A stretch of DNA of 64,000 nt from Apostichopus japonicus (Eukaryota > Echinodermata > Holothuroidea > Aspidochirotida > Stichopodidae): assembly GCF_037975245.1 (NCBI RefSeq), contig NC_092582.1, forward strand, positions 11,448,001 through 11,512,000, in the 5' to 3' direction. This document shows positions 1-14,400 of this stretch, in pieces. Made by a program: the position numbers and the translations under genes. A model generated the notes under the pieces. That model saw only the letters and a list, made by a program, of their open reading frames with translations. It had not been told where the DNA came from and ran no database searches. Numbering within the stretch: the stretch's first letter is position 1; the number at the start of each line of letters is the position of its first letter.

Positions 1-2235
1 GGCAGCCATGGGCGTAGTTGGATATTTGTACGGCCTTTACACTGCAGACGATCCTTTACTGTTGTTTTAAAGATTGCAGGTTTAATCAAAACGGAGCTAA
101 ACAAAGAGTATAGATATCGCAAACGTGAAAAACGTGACTATATGTATTGGTTTTGTACGAACGTGTGGATAAACATTATAAAACATTGAAGTAGATCTTT
201 AACATTTGTTATCCGAGGCTTCACCTCCTCTTTGATAACAATAGGATACGATACTTAATTGTTTGTTTTGTGAAGGTTTGATCTCAAAAAGACGAGTATT
301 GTTTGATTTTGTTCAAAAAACAGCTTGCAAAAAAAAGGAAAAAAAAAGACCTACAAATAAAAGATCCCCTTTTTTAAAGAAAAATATGGAAAAAAAACAT
401 GAGAAATAGTACTGCTTCTATTGGTATTTCGGTTTGCAAAATATTCACCTTTCAAATTAATTTTACTCCTTTTATGGCTAAATTGTAGATGACTTCGGTT
501 ACTCATGACACGTCCAAAATTTGAATGTTGATCCGTTGTGTTATAAATTCTAATAACTCAACAAACGCAAAAATCTTTCTAAATTATCTTCAATATATCA
601 TATGAAGATAATTAAATATATCATAAGCAAAGTAACATTGGATGTCATCCAACAATATTTGCCCTTTACAAATGACCTACAAATAAAACTTAGCCCATGC
701 TACACAATGCATTTTAAACATGTTATTTGTTTAGGCCATAAAAGTCTGATGTTTTCTTATTGAGTTTTTTGTTGCATCGTAGGGGCTGATTATAGTTGGT
801 CGGAATACTAGACTAGATAGCTTAAAGATGTTATGTCGTCTCAGCGGCATCCAGCAATATTGTACGCCGGATTTTGCGTGACGTCACAGCTCTCCCTTAT
901 CCGAAGCTTTTTATTATTATGAACTAAATAACGTTACCTGTTCGTATTTAGACTACCCGTCTGTGCTACTTTGATTTGAAACACCTTGCAGAGACAAGGC
1001 GAGATATTAGTCACGTTACCATATTTTGTCCCCAAAGTATCCATCTGCTATATACAACAACAATAAAAACGCCACAAAAGTTGGTTTTTGTTGATGTTTT
1101 GTTTTTGACAACAGAAATAAGTTTGGCAGAGATGGAATCCTATTAGAACTTTCAAGATATGTTCATAAGTTTGACAGGGACTGACCTGTTTGTTTACTAA
1201 AAGGATGAAGCCTATAAATTGCCATGTCTTTTGAAAATATTTTTAACAAAATCATTAATGGAGCAACTTGGGTTTAAGCAGTAAATTTCCACTGAGCTGC
1301 ATCGGATATATCTAAAGCGGGTGAACTGGCCTATCGAACATTGGGGCAGTACCTGGGTGGGGCCAGAGTAATAGGAGGGCCCATAAACGCCTCCATAAGC
1401 TCGAAAACACATCGGATAATTATAGCGTACAAGTTGTTTGAATTCTATGGGCCTTATTTACATGTAAGAAGAATATGCTCAGAAGTCGGTTAATTCTCAT
1501 AGCTTTGTCTTATGAAAAGGGAAGCGGACCCCCCCCCCCCCCCGATATATGTATTACTGGCCATGGTGCTGGCACAGAAGGAGCAGGAGGCCCAGTATAG
1601 TCGCTCTTTACCCAGGGGCCCAGATCCACGTCAGCACGCCCTTGATTAGCTATATAAAGTAGTGTTGCTTATATAGATCATTATTTCAGACAACCGGTTA
1701 CTAAGATATTACACTCTACACTTGAATAACGATTGAATATATGGCATGCTCTTAACAGTTTTAATATGCAGTGTATATATCATTGTGACAGTAAATGCCA
1801 GCAGTTTACCTTGATGTTATACAGTTTATAGGATCAGTGTCAATATACATTACATTGGTAATGAAAAAAAAACAAACAAAAAAACCTTGGCAGTTGTGAT
1901 GAGAGAAGCCGGCTTTATAGTGACTATTGTCTGTTCTGTAAACATTATTCTTTGTGTAAAAGCCCTTGTGGCTTTGACGTTGATAAAACATTTTTTTTAC
2001 TCTGCAGACAGGTCGGGGAATAAATATTAACCACTCAAGTGAGGTTGTTATCCAGAGTGTTTTCATGGGTTACAAAAGAGCTCTCCAACTACCAAATACA
2101 AACACTTAAAAATATAAGTAGTTATACCATAATAACTTAGGAGCGTTGTTAACTGTGTGCGAAGGTTTAGATAATGGTACATACTGTGTGAACATTATTA
2201 TTGGGTACGATTAGTAGAGTGAGCACCTTTAAGGG
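1..2235. other. Noncoding, no gene recognised
   Basis: AT-rich sequence with a C13 run near 1532 and a TGACGTCA at 879-886. Bases 2-70 keep an open frame ending in TAA (AAMGVVGYLYGLYTADDPLL...), possibly the last codons of a plus-strand exon entering from outside; unproven. Confidence 0.4.
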
Positions 2236-2243
2236 GTCCCAAA

Positions 2244-2717
2244 CAGGGGCGTAGCGAGCGGGGGGTGTGGGGGGGGGTCGCTGTCGGCAAATTTTGGGTC
2301 TGTCGGCAAAAGGAGAAAAGGTGAAGAGAGCGGAAGGGGAAGAAAGAAGGAAAGCTGAATAGAGAAAAGGAGAACGGGAGCTTCTTCCGTGCCAAATTTG
2401 ACTTAAAATATGCACCAGATTGCATCTAAGGACGTTTCAAAACTAAAAATTTTCCAAAGGGGGAGGGGTAGACCCCGTACCCTTAGACTCCACCCCCATT
2501 TCAGTCACCACTTCCAGATCCGTCGGCAAATCAAATTTGACTTAAAAATATATGCACCACATTGCATCTAAGGACGTTTCAAAACTAAAAAATTGCCAAA
2601 GGGGAGGGGGACACCCCTCCCCTTAGACCCCTCCCCCATTTCAGTCACCACTTCCAGATCCGTCGGCAAATCAAATTCTCCACACCCCCCAACAAAAACC
2701 CCTTCGCTACGCCCCTG
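2244..2717. mobile_element. Nonautonomous hAT-like element
   Basis: Ends CAGGGGCGTAGCGA and its inverted complement; flanked by a perfect 8-bp duplication GTCCCAAA at 2236-2243 and 2718-2725, diagnostic of hAT transposition. The interior holds two tandem copies of an approximately 135-bp segment (about 2402-2540 and 2541-2680). No transposase. Confidence 0.85.
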
Positions 2718-3124
2718 GTCCCAAAGATGACCTGGGGTGAAGGTAAGGGGAGGAGGTGGGAGTTCCAAGTGGGTTCATAATAGGACTAAATGTACACTAA
2801 GGAATGAAGTGGTGTTGTCTGATGTCGAAGGATGGGCGGGGTGGGTGGGGGGGAGGTGGGGGAGGGAACAGGGAAAAGAACAGAGCATACATTTTCACTC
2901 TCCTCCATGGAAATAATAACTTCAGAAATAATAAAGTAGTGATCAATATTATGTCTTGCACAACCAGACATAGTCGGAACTTCAGAAAAAGGTGGCACTA
3001 GTAGGAAGAAAGTTGGACCGGTGTCCTTTTTATTTGAACTCATGCAGAAGTGAGGGGAGGATTTGTCGGTTAACCACGCCGTTAGAAGACGCGGCGAGAA
3101 TACAAGTTTCCCCTTTGGGCGAAC

Positions 3125-3205
3125 TAATCATGACGTCACCAAGTCTCTGTAATGAGTCTAAGCGACTTCACACTGAGCCAATAGGAAACGGTCACGTGAC
3201 ACTGA
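3125..3205. promoter_or_regulatory. Promoter-like cluster: CRE, CCAAT, CACGTG
   Basis: TGACGTCA at 3131-3138, AGCCAATAGG near 3176, and palindrome GTCACGTGAC at 3191-3200 lie within 70 bp in a locally CpG-richer block. No gene start can be seen; it may serve a gene outside the window or be chance. Confidence 0.35.
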
Positions 3206-3404
3206 AAGAAACAGAACAATCAAATGATCGCAGTAAAACTCGAGCGATATATTTGGCGGTAACTAGCTGACATAGCAATATCACATCTCGTCATGGTCGT
3301 TAACCTCATCCCAACACTTACGACACCTCACCCGTCTAGCTGCGACTCAAAATATAAAAAAGCTTAAAGTCCGTAATGAAAAGGTAAAAAAGAGCAAACA
3401 AACA

Positions 3405-3485
3405 CAACATAAACTCGTGTAAAAGTAAGTTGGCCTGACGTTTCGATCCTAGCAGGATCTTCTTCAGAGGCTAAATGACAAGTTA
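3405..3485 (-). repeat. Dispersed repeat end with hammerhead-like motif, copy 1
   Basis: Minus strand: CTGAAGAAG, a small stem GATCCT/AGGATC, then CGAAACGTCAGGCC. The same arrangement occurs at 44848-44915. Similar CTGAAGAAG...CGAAACGTC strings are known at Penelope-like element ends, where they relate to hammerhead ribozymes. Confidence 0.45.
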
Positions 3486-6400
3486 CAGTAACAGAGGGGA
3501 CAAAAACACGCACAGAATACAGACAGGTTAATGAGCACGGTGAACACAATGAGATGGATGAAAGGGGATTATAAGTAGAAAGCAACAGGAGAAGAGGAGA
3601 GGAAGGAGATAAACTGTGGAGGGACAAAGAGAGGATTAAAGGCACAGGGCACAACATAAACTCGACAATAAACTACCGACCTAATCAGCACATAATGTTG
3701 TTTAAAACGGTCTCTTTAATTGTTGTGCAAGGTATATTTGTTACATCCTCTGGAGGCAATTATCACATTCATCTAAATTGCTCCATTTACAACGTTGGCG
3801 ATAAGCTGCTGTTACTGACATATGTTTTGGCGACAGCATTAAATGACGTTTACCAAGCGCTTGACTGTGGAGCTCCTCAACGTACAAAGTTTTAGTGTGG
3901 ACTTAATACCTTCCATCCAAGATAGAAATGTTGGTGACTGTGTAAACCTATCATACAGTAAATGAGGATCGTTTGGTATAAGAACTTTTGAACTTTGACA
4001 CATAATACACTTTACCACTTCTTCGTAGTATGTTTGCTATCCGTCGGGCGAGCACATCCATGGATCAAACCACTATCAGTATAAATTCCATTGGCCTCCA
4101 ATGACCTTTGACCTCTACGAGATACAATAAGATTCTTCTACTCTCCGAGATCGATTCGCATCCCAAGTAAGAAGTTCATCTAAGATTTGTGAAGATGTCA
4201 TGTTTAGGTTTTCAAATTTTGACCTCAGTTGACGATCTCAAATGACATTTGAGTGGAATATTACAGGTCGTGCTATAGCCTTTACAAGCCAAGGCGTCAC
4301 ACACGCACCCACACGCTATCATGAATGCAAAGGTTCCGATTATCATCGAAACCAAATAACGAACAAACAGACAACAGAAAAGAAAACAACACAGTATTAT
4401 ATTCGGTGTGCAATAAACTCCTCCAGTCAATATATTTCAGAATATATACAACACAACAGGAAGAAAGAAATATCTACTAAAACTGCTTAAAGCCAATTGA
4501 ATATGCTATATTTACCTTCTAGTCATACTAGAATTTATATTATATTCTTGTATATCAACTATAACTTCTGATATCTTCTATTTCTAAAATTGAATATCAT
4601 ATCATGTCGTCATCTTTACTGTTTTTGTTTCCTCTCCTTTTCACACAATTGAATGCATCTAATATCTTATCTATACAATCCATTCCATAAGGCAATTACT
4701 TTAAAAGCTAACATGCAAAAAGGACCATTTCATAAATTATACTTATTTCATAACAAAAAAAAATACAAAAAACTACAAATACAAATAGAAACACAGACAC
4801 ATCCAAAGACGAAAACTAATCACATTGCAAATATACCAGATGAGAAATTTAAAGTTGATAAAGTTTTAGTTAAAAGTTTAGTTAACATTCATGAGATGCG
4901 GTAGATTGTATCTAGAGCCTTATATCGAGGGTATATACCTTATCTTGCAAAAAACACTCAGGAAATCAAGTTACTGAATAGACTATGCTGATGAATTGAT
5001 AAGGAATGTAAACAGAATCTCAAAAAAACACTGTATACTGACTTTCCAAATGTTGTTGACTGGAAAACAGTCAGTGATGTCTTTCCAAATCAACCTGCTT
5101 GACTATAGTTGATGTCTATGTAATGTAAGATACCAGTTCTGTATAACATTTATTTGTGTTTACGTCATACCACGCTCGGCTTCACATATTTTTTTTGATA
5201 CCTGCTCCAGTACTTTTCATCTGTTAATTCGCAAAACAGAGTACATGGAAGAATATTTGAAAATAAATTCATCTATTATTTTCAACCAACTAGCCAATTT
5301 TATTTTGGGTGTGTCTGTACTCTGTAGGACAATGGACACAACTACTGGTTATGTGCAATGTCAAAAGGGCTAACACACTTACACAGTAAAACCCACTCTA
5401 CTTTCACTGTACCCTTGCAACAGCAGATGCAACCCGATTTTGTCTTCAAAGGGTATGCAACGACTTCAAACAGTGCCCAGTATTAAACAGACACGTGGAT
5501 ATCGTTAGGTGAACACAGGCTAATCATTAATCACCATTGAAGCCATGAGGACTTCTTCTCAGAGGGCACAATATGGGATTAGGAACTGATGGGGATTAAT
5601 ATGAGATCAATATTCCTCTAGAAGCAATCCCATTTTCCAGAACCTCAAATAGGTCTCGCAAAACAAAACAAATGTCATTTAGAATAAGATTTATCATTTG
5701 TCAATACCAGAGTCAGAAACGAAACGGACAAATATTTCTACTCAATGCTCTTATAACATCATTATACTTTTTATGGGGCATTTACTAAGTTTTAATGGAC
5801 AACTTCGGTGCATACTTCCTTGTATTAAAGAAATATTATGGCAGGCATACCAGCTCACAATTTGGTCACTACAAACATCAAGACAATTCACCCACTCCAG
5901 CAGTTTATCAAATGTCACAAGTTTAAGAAAATACTCTTCTCAGTTCAAATATTAAAATTACTTATTTCCTTATACAAGTAATTCCAATAAAATCAAATAT
6001 AAAATAAAATAACAAAACTTTCCCAATATAAAACCATCATTTTTTTAGTTTCTTCTTCCACTACTCTTAAAATAATTGCCTTTTTGCAATACAATATAAC
6101 TCCTCCTGGCACAATATATCTCCAGCAAATTACTTAACAACGATATTTTTACATAATAAATCATATAAAGAATGTTACCAGAATATTCGATATATCATAA
6201 CCTCATTTAAATGATATGTACCATGCACTTCCCGTCTTCAATTGTTTGTTAAAAATCTCAATTCATGATGACATAAAAGACAAAGAAGAATAGGAAGAAG
6301 AAGAAGACGAAAAAAGAAGATTCTTTGGTAAACAAAACAATAACAAATATCTGTGTAAAACAATGAAAACAGATCTTTTGTTGCTCTTAGAATATTTTTA

Positions 6401-8066
6401 AGCTGCTGTAGGATATCATGCCACACATCTGATTGAATATCAAACTGTTTAAAATCTTCACCAATAACAAACCAATTCTACACAGCAAATTACCAGAATT
6501 ACATTTACCTCTGGATTTTCCTTTTCTACTGCCGACATACAATTTTCGTTACGCAATTTTCCTTGCGAGCTGCATCCAACAAGCGATTTATCTCATGTTT
6601 AGTTTGCCTTAAAGGAGACACAAACACATACTGTAGTATCATATTTTGCCGATAACTGTCAAGAATAATTTTCCCAAAACAGCTAAGAAAAGATCTAACG
6701 TAAGATTTTATGTTCTCTTCATACAGGAGGCTGAAGACTTGATCAAGTCTAAAAATATGACATCATCAAGTCTAAATATGACATCATCGGGCCACCTGCG
6801 CTCAAGTTTCTTTATTCGTTCATTACCATGTGTTTATTTCCAGTCATGGAGATGGGTTTGGCAAAAACAGACTCTTACATTTATATAGAAGCTCTCAAAA
6901 TGACCTACATGATGGCGTTTGGTGTTTTTTCACGTCTACACTTGTCAACATTCTTCCTTGAAATATGAACAGACAGAAAAACATAGAGAAAGGAAAAGGT
7001 TTCACATCCTGGTGGCACTTATGACATCACCGATTTACAAAATGGCGGCCTCACAGACAGGACATTTGAGGTAAGATATCTAACAAACAGAATAAGATTT
7101 TCTTTAGCTGTTTCAGGAGTTTTTCCTTCATAAAGATCACTATCATATAAGCCAACGATGATGGCTGAGTTTGTGTCCCCTTTAATATATATATATATTT
7201 TTTAATCACCACTTTAAAGAAGGATTAAATATCAGCAAGAAACAAAGAGGAATAATTTGACGATGTCATTCAGTCTGACGTAGAATATTGGCACAGATAT
7301 CCTGAGTACTCCCATCCAGATGTAAAAAATAAAATAAAAAAGAAAACATAAAAGAAGGAAATGAATTCCCAAGAAAATGAATACTAAACACAGATGTCAC
7401 ATGAATAAATCCAATTAAAAAAAAACAAAACATGGAATGTAATTAATAAACTGTCTTGATGAGTTCTACGGATAAAACAAGAAATAAATCCCATTCTGAG
7501 ATGCAGTCATTATGAAGCTGAACTATTTCTAAAGGAGTAGTTTTACAAAAAAAAAGAGGAATAAAAAAAAAGAAAAAAAAGAAGAGAATTAGAGAGGTTT
7601 GGGTTTCCTTTTGGTTTATCTCCAAATTTTAATGAAAAAAAAAAAAAAATAGAGTTCTCAGTTTCAATGTCAGATACTGTAAATCCAACTACCCCTCACC
7701 CTCCCCCCTCCCCTTTCATGCAACTCTGCCTCACATATTTTCCTCAATGTTCCCCTCCAACCCCTCCCCTTCCACAAAACTACAAACTGTAACTATGTGT
7801 ACCATAGTGGTGCTAATATTACTTATGGTTAGCCCAAATGATAGCCTGATCTAACAATGCATTTGCTATTCCCAGTTCATTAGCCACTGACATAGTGCCT
7901 TAGTAATATGAATATATGCATTGAGCAATACATTCAGATAACATTCCCATAATGCAACTGCCACCTATATCTTAAATGGCAGTGCCTCTTCCTTTGTGCT
8001 TATTACAACCAACCATTCTACATATACAACCTTCTTGTCTGTGTTTAACTCTTAACCAGATATCAG

Positions 8067-8540
8067 GTTAGCATAGGTAGTACTACAGGTCACAGTTACT
8101 GAATTATGAGTGATTAATCGAAGCTGGACCAGAGCTAAGGTTACCATAATTACTACTACAGGTCGTGACATCTACTGAATTATGTGTGATCAATCAGGGC
8201 TGGACCAGATCTCAGGTTAGCATAGGTAGTACTACAGGTCACAGTTACTGAATTATGAGTGATTAATCGAAGCTGGACCAGAGCTCAGGTTATCATAGGT
8301 ACTACTACAGGTCGCATCTACTGAATTATGAGTGATTAATCAAAGCTGGGCCAGAGCAATAATGGTTATCATAGGTACTACTACACGTCAGAGTTACTGA
8401 ATTATGAGTTGCTGGACCAGGGAGACTTATCATAGGAACTACTATAGCATACAACTACTGAACTACAGTATGAGTGATCATAAATCTAACCTGGACAAGA
8501 GCTATGTTTATCACACATACAATTACAAGACACATCTACC
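8067..8540. repeat. Minisatellite, about 74-bp unit, 6 copies
   Basis: Units begin GGTTAGCATAGGTAGTACTA and diverge progressively toward the right end. Confidence 0.8.
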
Positions 8541-8829
8541 AAACTATGAAAGATTAACTGATGGAGGACAATCACATAATCAAAGTGACGACACCATTTG
8601 ATATTTCCATAAAAAAAACAAAAACATTTTAGCTTTATAGTACATATACAAGTGACTCTGATTGGACTGTAACTAGTTGAGTCTTTCTGATGTGGAGGGG
8701 AGGGGGAGAAGAGTGCCAGAACCCGAAGAACACCGGGTCCATCGAATTATGTGAACCACATAGCTGCAATACAAGCCTATGCTAGGCTATGTACAGGAAA
8801 GCTACAATACAGTCTATTACTGTGCTTAG

Positions 8830-9366
8830 CTGCAAAACTGTTACAGCAAACCTACAGAGAAGCTATAATATAACTCTATGATACAGCTACTGCAAAACTG
8901 TTACAGTAAAACTACAGTGAAGCTATAATATACAGTAGCTATGATACAGCTACTGCAAAACTGTTACAGTAAAACTACAGTGAAGCTATAATATAGCTAT
9001 GATACAGCTACTGCAAAACTGTTACAGTAAAACTACAGTGAAGCTATAATATAGCTTTATGATACAGCTACTGCAAAACTGTTACAGTAAAACTACAGTG
9101 AAGCTATAATATAGCTTTATGATACAGCTACTGCAAAACTGTTACAGTAAAACTACAGTGAAGCTATAATATAGCTTTATGATACAGCTACTGCAAAACT
9201 GTTACAGTAAAACTACAGTGAAGCTATAATATTGCTATGATACAACTACTGCAAAACCGTTACAGTAAAACTACAATGAAGCTATAATATTATAGCTATG
9301 ATACAGCTACTGTGCATAACTACAGTTACAGTAAAACTACAGTGAAGCTATAATATTATAGCTATG
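8830..9366. repeat. Minisatellite, about 59-bp unit, 9 copies
   Basis: Units contain GATACAGCTACTGCAAAACT; the central copies are almost identical, the outer ones diverged. Confidence 0.85.
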
Positions 9367-10352
9367 TACAATACAACTGAAGTAGATTATTGAAAGCTAC
9401 AAGAGAGCTAATGTACTATGTGCAGTACAGTTAGTTTCATTTCATCTCTATAATCAGGTACAGTACAGCTACAGTACAAATGCAAGGTTGCCACTGTCAG
9501 TAGTTTTCAAAATAGCTATAATTAATAAGTAAGTGGCAGTACAGCCATCTCCATTACAGCTATAAAAAAATAAATCAAAACTACAACATACATACAGAGC
9601 ACTATTGGAATAGGCAAGTTGCCAAATAGCTATCATTCAGCCATATGAATAGCTACAGAATAGCTGCTAGTCAGTGTAAAAAGAGGACACTAGTAAAGTC
9701 TAACAGAGTATTAAAGATGTAAACTAGAATGTTTTCTGTCTAACCCTTTTGTTATGTATAACTATTCAAACTGTACTTGTTTCATTGGTTGGCATGACAA
9801 CTAATACTCACACTTATCACTCTCTAAAGTTTTACACACCTAAAAAAATAGCTTGAGTCGATTGAAGGCAGTTTTCACTTTCATGCAAGTGTAGAATTTG
9901 CAGAGCCTCATGGGTTAATATCATTGCCCAACTAGGATACCCATTTATCAAATAGCTGTACATTCTAAATAGACTTTTACCAATACATACAAAACCTTGA
10001 GAACAAACCACATTAGATCGATACAAGGGGAACCAATAAATATAGCAGCTGCTCGGTTAGATTCTTCCACTAAAGCTTTCATGGTTTATACACACATTTA
10101 GATAAAGGCACTGTTCCACACCGTGGATCGCTCCGTAAGAGTTCTGTCACGTCACTTTAAAATAAGATCCTGACCAAATATCTAACTGATGAAGATGTAT
10201 AGATATATATATAGATTAAAGATGTGTGTGTGACTGGCATAACGTATTAAAGGGTACAGCACAACCTGTTGTATCATCATTAACACATACTTATGTTGAA
10301 CAGAACAAAGAGAATGAGTGACACCAACCTATCATGAGTCTAGAAGAATATA

Positions 10353-10632
10353 CTGATCTACAGTATAGAGTTCACAATAGTTTTAGATCTATAGTATAGA
10401 GTTCACAATAGTTTTAGATCTATAGTATAGAGTTCACACTAGTTTTAGATCTATAGTATAGAGTTCACAATGGTTTTTAGATCTATAGTATAGAGTTCAC
10501 AATGGTTTTAGATCTATAGTATAGAGTTCACAATGGTTTTAGATCTATAGTATAGAGTTCACAATGGTTTTAGATCTACAGTATAGAGTTCACAATGGTT
10601 TTAGATCTACAGTATAGAGTTCACAATAGTTT
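10353..10632. repeat. Minisatellite, 31-bp unit, 9 copies
   Basis: Unit starts GATCTATAGTATAGAGTTCA; a contiguous tandem with no unique spacers. Confidence 0.88.
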
Positions 10633-11108
10633 TGACACAAGTCTACTGTACTATTGGAAAAGAGGGCTTTATCCTGACAAATTTCTTTTGCATTATGTAT
10701 GTCACTACTGTAGTTTCAGTACAATGTTTCAGCATATTTCTGTTAAACTTATGACAGTATGAAAACTCACAGTCGCCTGTTACGGCAAGGCAAGATCTAT
10801 TGAGACTATGTGGCTTGCCCAGGATATACTCAACGATCCAAAGTCAATGTGAGCCCAGTTGTAAGCACTAGTACTCTACACATGGACTAACTACAAGTTT
10901 ATTATTAACCCAAACTGTACAAGTACTTGCAAAAACTTGATCAATGTTTGTTCTAAAAGCGAAAAAAGATTACTTATCAAATCTTCTGGTTTACGTTTAC
11001 GTATAAAAGACACTGAATATAAAAACCGGTCCCTACATTTTTAACCATTCACATAAATCAAGAAATACAACATGCATAAACATAGTTGGGTTCATATGAA
11101 CCCACTTG

Positions 11109-11410
11109 TGCTCAAATCTTATAGCTTTTAGTTCCAAGTTGTATCATTGTAACCGAGTACCACAAAGTTGAGTGCTCAAATCTGATAGCTATTAGTTCCA
11201 AGCTTTTATCATTGTCACTGAGTACCACAAAGTTAAGTGCTCAAATCTTATAGCTATTAGTTCCAAGTTTCTATCATCATTACTGAGTACCACAAAGTTG
11301 AGTGCTCAAATCTTTCCAAGTTTTATCATTGTCACTGAGTACCACAAAGTTGAGTGCTCAAATCTTATAGCTATTCATTCCAATCATCACTGAGTACCAC
11401 ATAGTTGAGT
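11109..11410. repeat. Minisatellite, about 64-bp unit, 5 copies
   Basis: Units start TGCTCAAATCTTATAGCT and end near ACCACAAAGTTGAG; copies 4 and 5 carry small deletions. Confidence 0.82.
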
Positions 11411-14400
11411 TGTGGTCATCTCATTGTACTACTTCTTTGTGTCCTGAATTCCAACATTAATTATAAATTGTTGTTGTTTTCAACGGATGGAACCTCACCA
11501 ACCAGAGCTTGCTTTACCTTATCCCCTTAAATAGAAAATGCCTGTTGACCCTTAACCAGTTTAAAGTTACACTGCTCCCTTCATATAATGCACTACCTTA
11601 TATATTCACAGCTTCACCACTAATTCTAAAGGGAAATGTCAAATAGTGAAATGTTTGATCAATTTTGTGAAACCTCTTCATATCTGTGAGACAAAAGAAA
11701 TCTCTCATCTATGGAACACCCGAAGATACATCTAGTTGCATTTTGGAAATATCACAGCCTGAAAATCAAGTCTAACTGAACAGAAAAACAAGACTTTTTG
11801 AGATAAGTCTAATACTTATATGGTTCACACACCTTAGTCCAATGACTCTTTAACAAACTTTAACAAACTGTACTCCCAGCCAATATTATACAACAGCCAC
11901 CACCACTGGTGATTCATACATTGTAAAAAGTACACTAAAATATGATAGATCAAAGTATCAAACACATACAATTTTTTTATCTCTCTGCATTTCCTGACAA
12001 ATTTTCAAAATTGTGAGTAAAGGAATTAACAGCAACTTTGATAAAGCAAAATTGTGAATTAAGTTCTATAGGAGGAAATTTGTTTTCTATTGATCTGCAT
12101 TTCTAGTTATTATAAAGAGATGCTTGCTTGGAAGTGTTAGGATTCTTCTTTTGTCCCTCTCTTCTTGTTATATGTTCTTTCAATAGTTGATATAATGGCT
12201 TGCAAGCTACTTCTCAACCCTTTTATAACTGGTGTTGTGTTTCTATAGAAATCAAGGGATGTCCATATATCCACTAGGATTGGATAATCAAATCTGGCCT
12301 TAATCCACCTGCCCACCTATCCCATTCTCACCCACCCCTCCCCATCCAACTCCCCTCCTCTTGGACCCAATTGAAAGAGGGGGGAAATGAAAAATTGAAA
12401 GAGAAAACAAGTAAGTTTACTGATATTTGTCAACAGACGGAAAGAGAAAGAAAACATACTTCAGATACAAAATTCACATCTGAAGTCCTGCAAATCAGTA
12501 CATATAATACAAATTTACTTTGTGAAAAAATATTCTGCTATTACCATATTTATCAACCTTCCTTTTGATCTCAGTATACGCTTCATGTCTTCCTCAAGAA
12601 GGGGACCCTTCCACATGTAACAGGGGAATACTTTTATCTGGTATCCCACTGTATGGTAGGCTAATATTTTACTACATGTTCAATGTTTGTATAGTAATGT
12701 TTTGTAGTACTTTATACACAGGGAACAAATAGCATGTTAATAGTAAGAGAGAACCGTACGGAGCACAGCTACACACAATTTGAACATTATATTATTCCTT
12801 GTGTAGTGAGACATTGGGAACCACTTGGGGTGCGGCATTATTCAATGTAAACGCCTTTTGAAAATTACTGTTGAATTCTCCAAACTAGCTAAAACATTTC
12901 GAAGGAAAATATAAAGACGTCTACACCAAAAATTCCAAAAGAACTTTAAAGAAAGAAACAATTTCTGTGTAATGCTCGAAAAGAAACAAAATATACAAAG
13001 TAGGAAACTTCCTCAAATAGTTCACTTCAAGTGTAAAAAACCCTAGATTTTAGACAATGTAGAAAAAGTCGTACTCTATGCATATTTGATGAGACAGTAG
13101 CCAAATGGATTTTAAACTGTACCACATTTAGTATCACAAAGATAATTTTGAAGGTTGGGCAGCAAAACAGTCAGCCAGTATGAGAAATGGTGAATATCTT
13201 CACAAATTGACAAGAGAGGTCTAGGACCCTAGGTTAATAAAAGATTTACCCTACTTTCATTTCAACTGTTAAAACTAAACTTGACTTCATCCCACATATG
13301 ACATAAAAATATGAAAACTTTTTATTGACTTCAGGTGCTGGTAAAGTAGTAATAGTAGGTCAGTGCATCAGGATGCAAAAAAAAAGTAAGGTGGCTTTTG
13401 GCACGAAAGAGAAAAAATAATCAAGTTCAGCACATGATAAGACAAAAAGCAGCTGCATTTTTCTTGAAAAAGTTGTTTTTTAAAAAAGGGAGACATAAGA
13501 AAAAGAAGAAAAAAAAAGTTTACATGTGCAAACTTTACCAGAGAGAGGTTTGTCATAGTTTTCTAAATTCTTTCCTTTGTCATACTGGTCTTTAGAGAAT
13601 GCCCCCTCTCTCTCTGAAAAGTTTGATCTTCTCTGGCACAAATCACTCAGTTTTGGTATGATTCTGAAAGATGAAATGGAAGTGAAAAGTTATAAAAAAA
13701 AATAAAATAAAAAAAAGCGTAAAACACATTGCATGTTCAATAAACATTGACCTGCTCCGGGTATTTTTCACAGAACAGAGTAAGAAAGGCGTAAAATCAA
13801 TAAAAAGTTTTCTGAATTGCGGGGTTACCTAGCGGTTTGTTTCACGTCAAAATCAGGGAGCAACGCCAACATAAAACCGGGCTAATAGCAGTTTTAAAAA
13901 AGAATATCACTTCATAGGTAAATGCCTGTTATCATATTACATATTTTATTTTAACAACTTGACTTGTGCATGGTTGGACTGCCAAAGTCATCAAAAAAAT
14001 TGATCCCCCCAAAGTGTCACAAATAATCAAAGAGCACCTAATGCAGCATTCAAAGGTTAGATCAAAATATATTTTTGTATTCACTATTACACTATCTGAA
14101 AGATGAAGTGCAACATTTTCAAAATGAGGCCAAAAAAGTGACAAAAGGTATGCTACGTGAATGACGTGAGTGCTCGAGGAGATGCTATGACATTCCACAT
14201 CTCAACTACATTCAAAGGCACCTCTGCAGGGAGAAATACTTGTATTTCACCTGAATATAAAGAATGAACCAATTCGAGTCATCCCAATTGATCCATGTTT
14301 TTGCTCAATTTTTCACAAAATATCAACCCCTTATTGTCAACAAAAGTTTGTTTTATCCAGCAAGTGGTTCTAGCGACTTGTTGACAGAATCTTTCCGCCA

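Larger units (their letters stand above)
2726..8066. other. Noncoding, no gene recognised
   Basis: Apart from the promoter-like cluster and the hammerhead-like repeat end, I see AT-rich unique sequence with poly(A) and poly(G) runs and no conserved coding frame. Confidence 0.5.

Noticed and set aside
2992-3270. 92-aa open frame in the promoter-like block
   Set aside because: No recognisable domain, no splice or codon support; it could be chance in a CpG-richer stretch.
10353-10632. CRISPR-like array
   Set aside because: Direct tandem units with no unique spacers, in an animal genome; an ordinary minisatellite.
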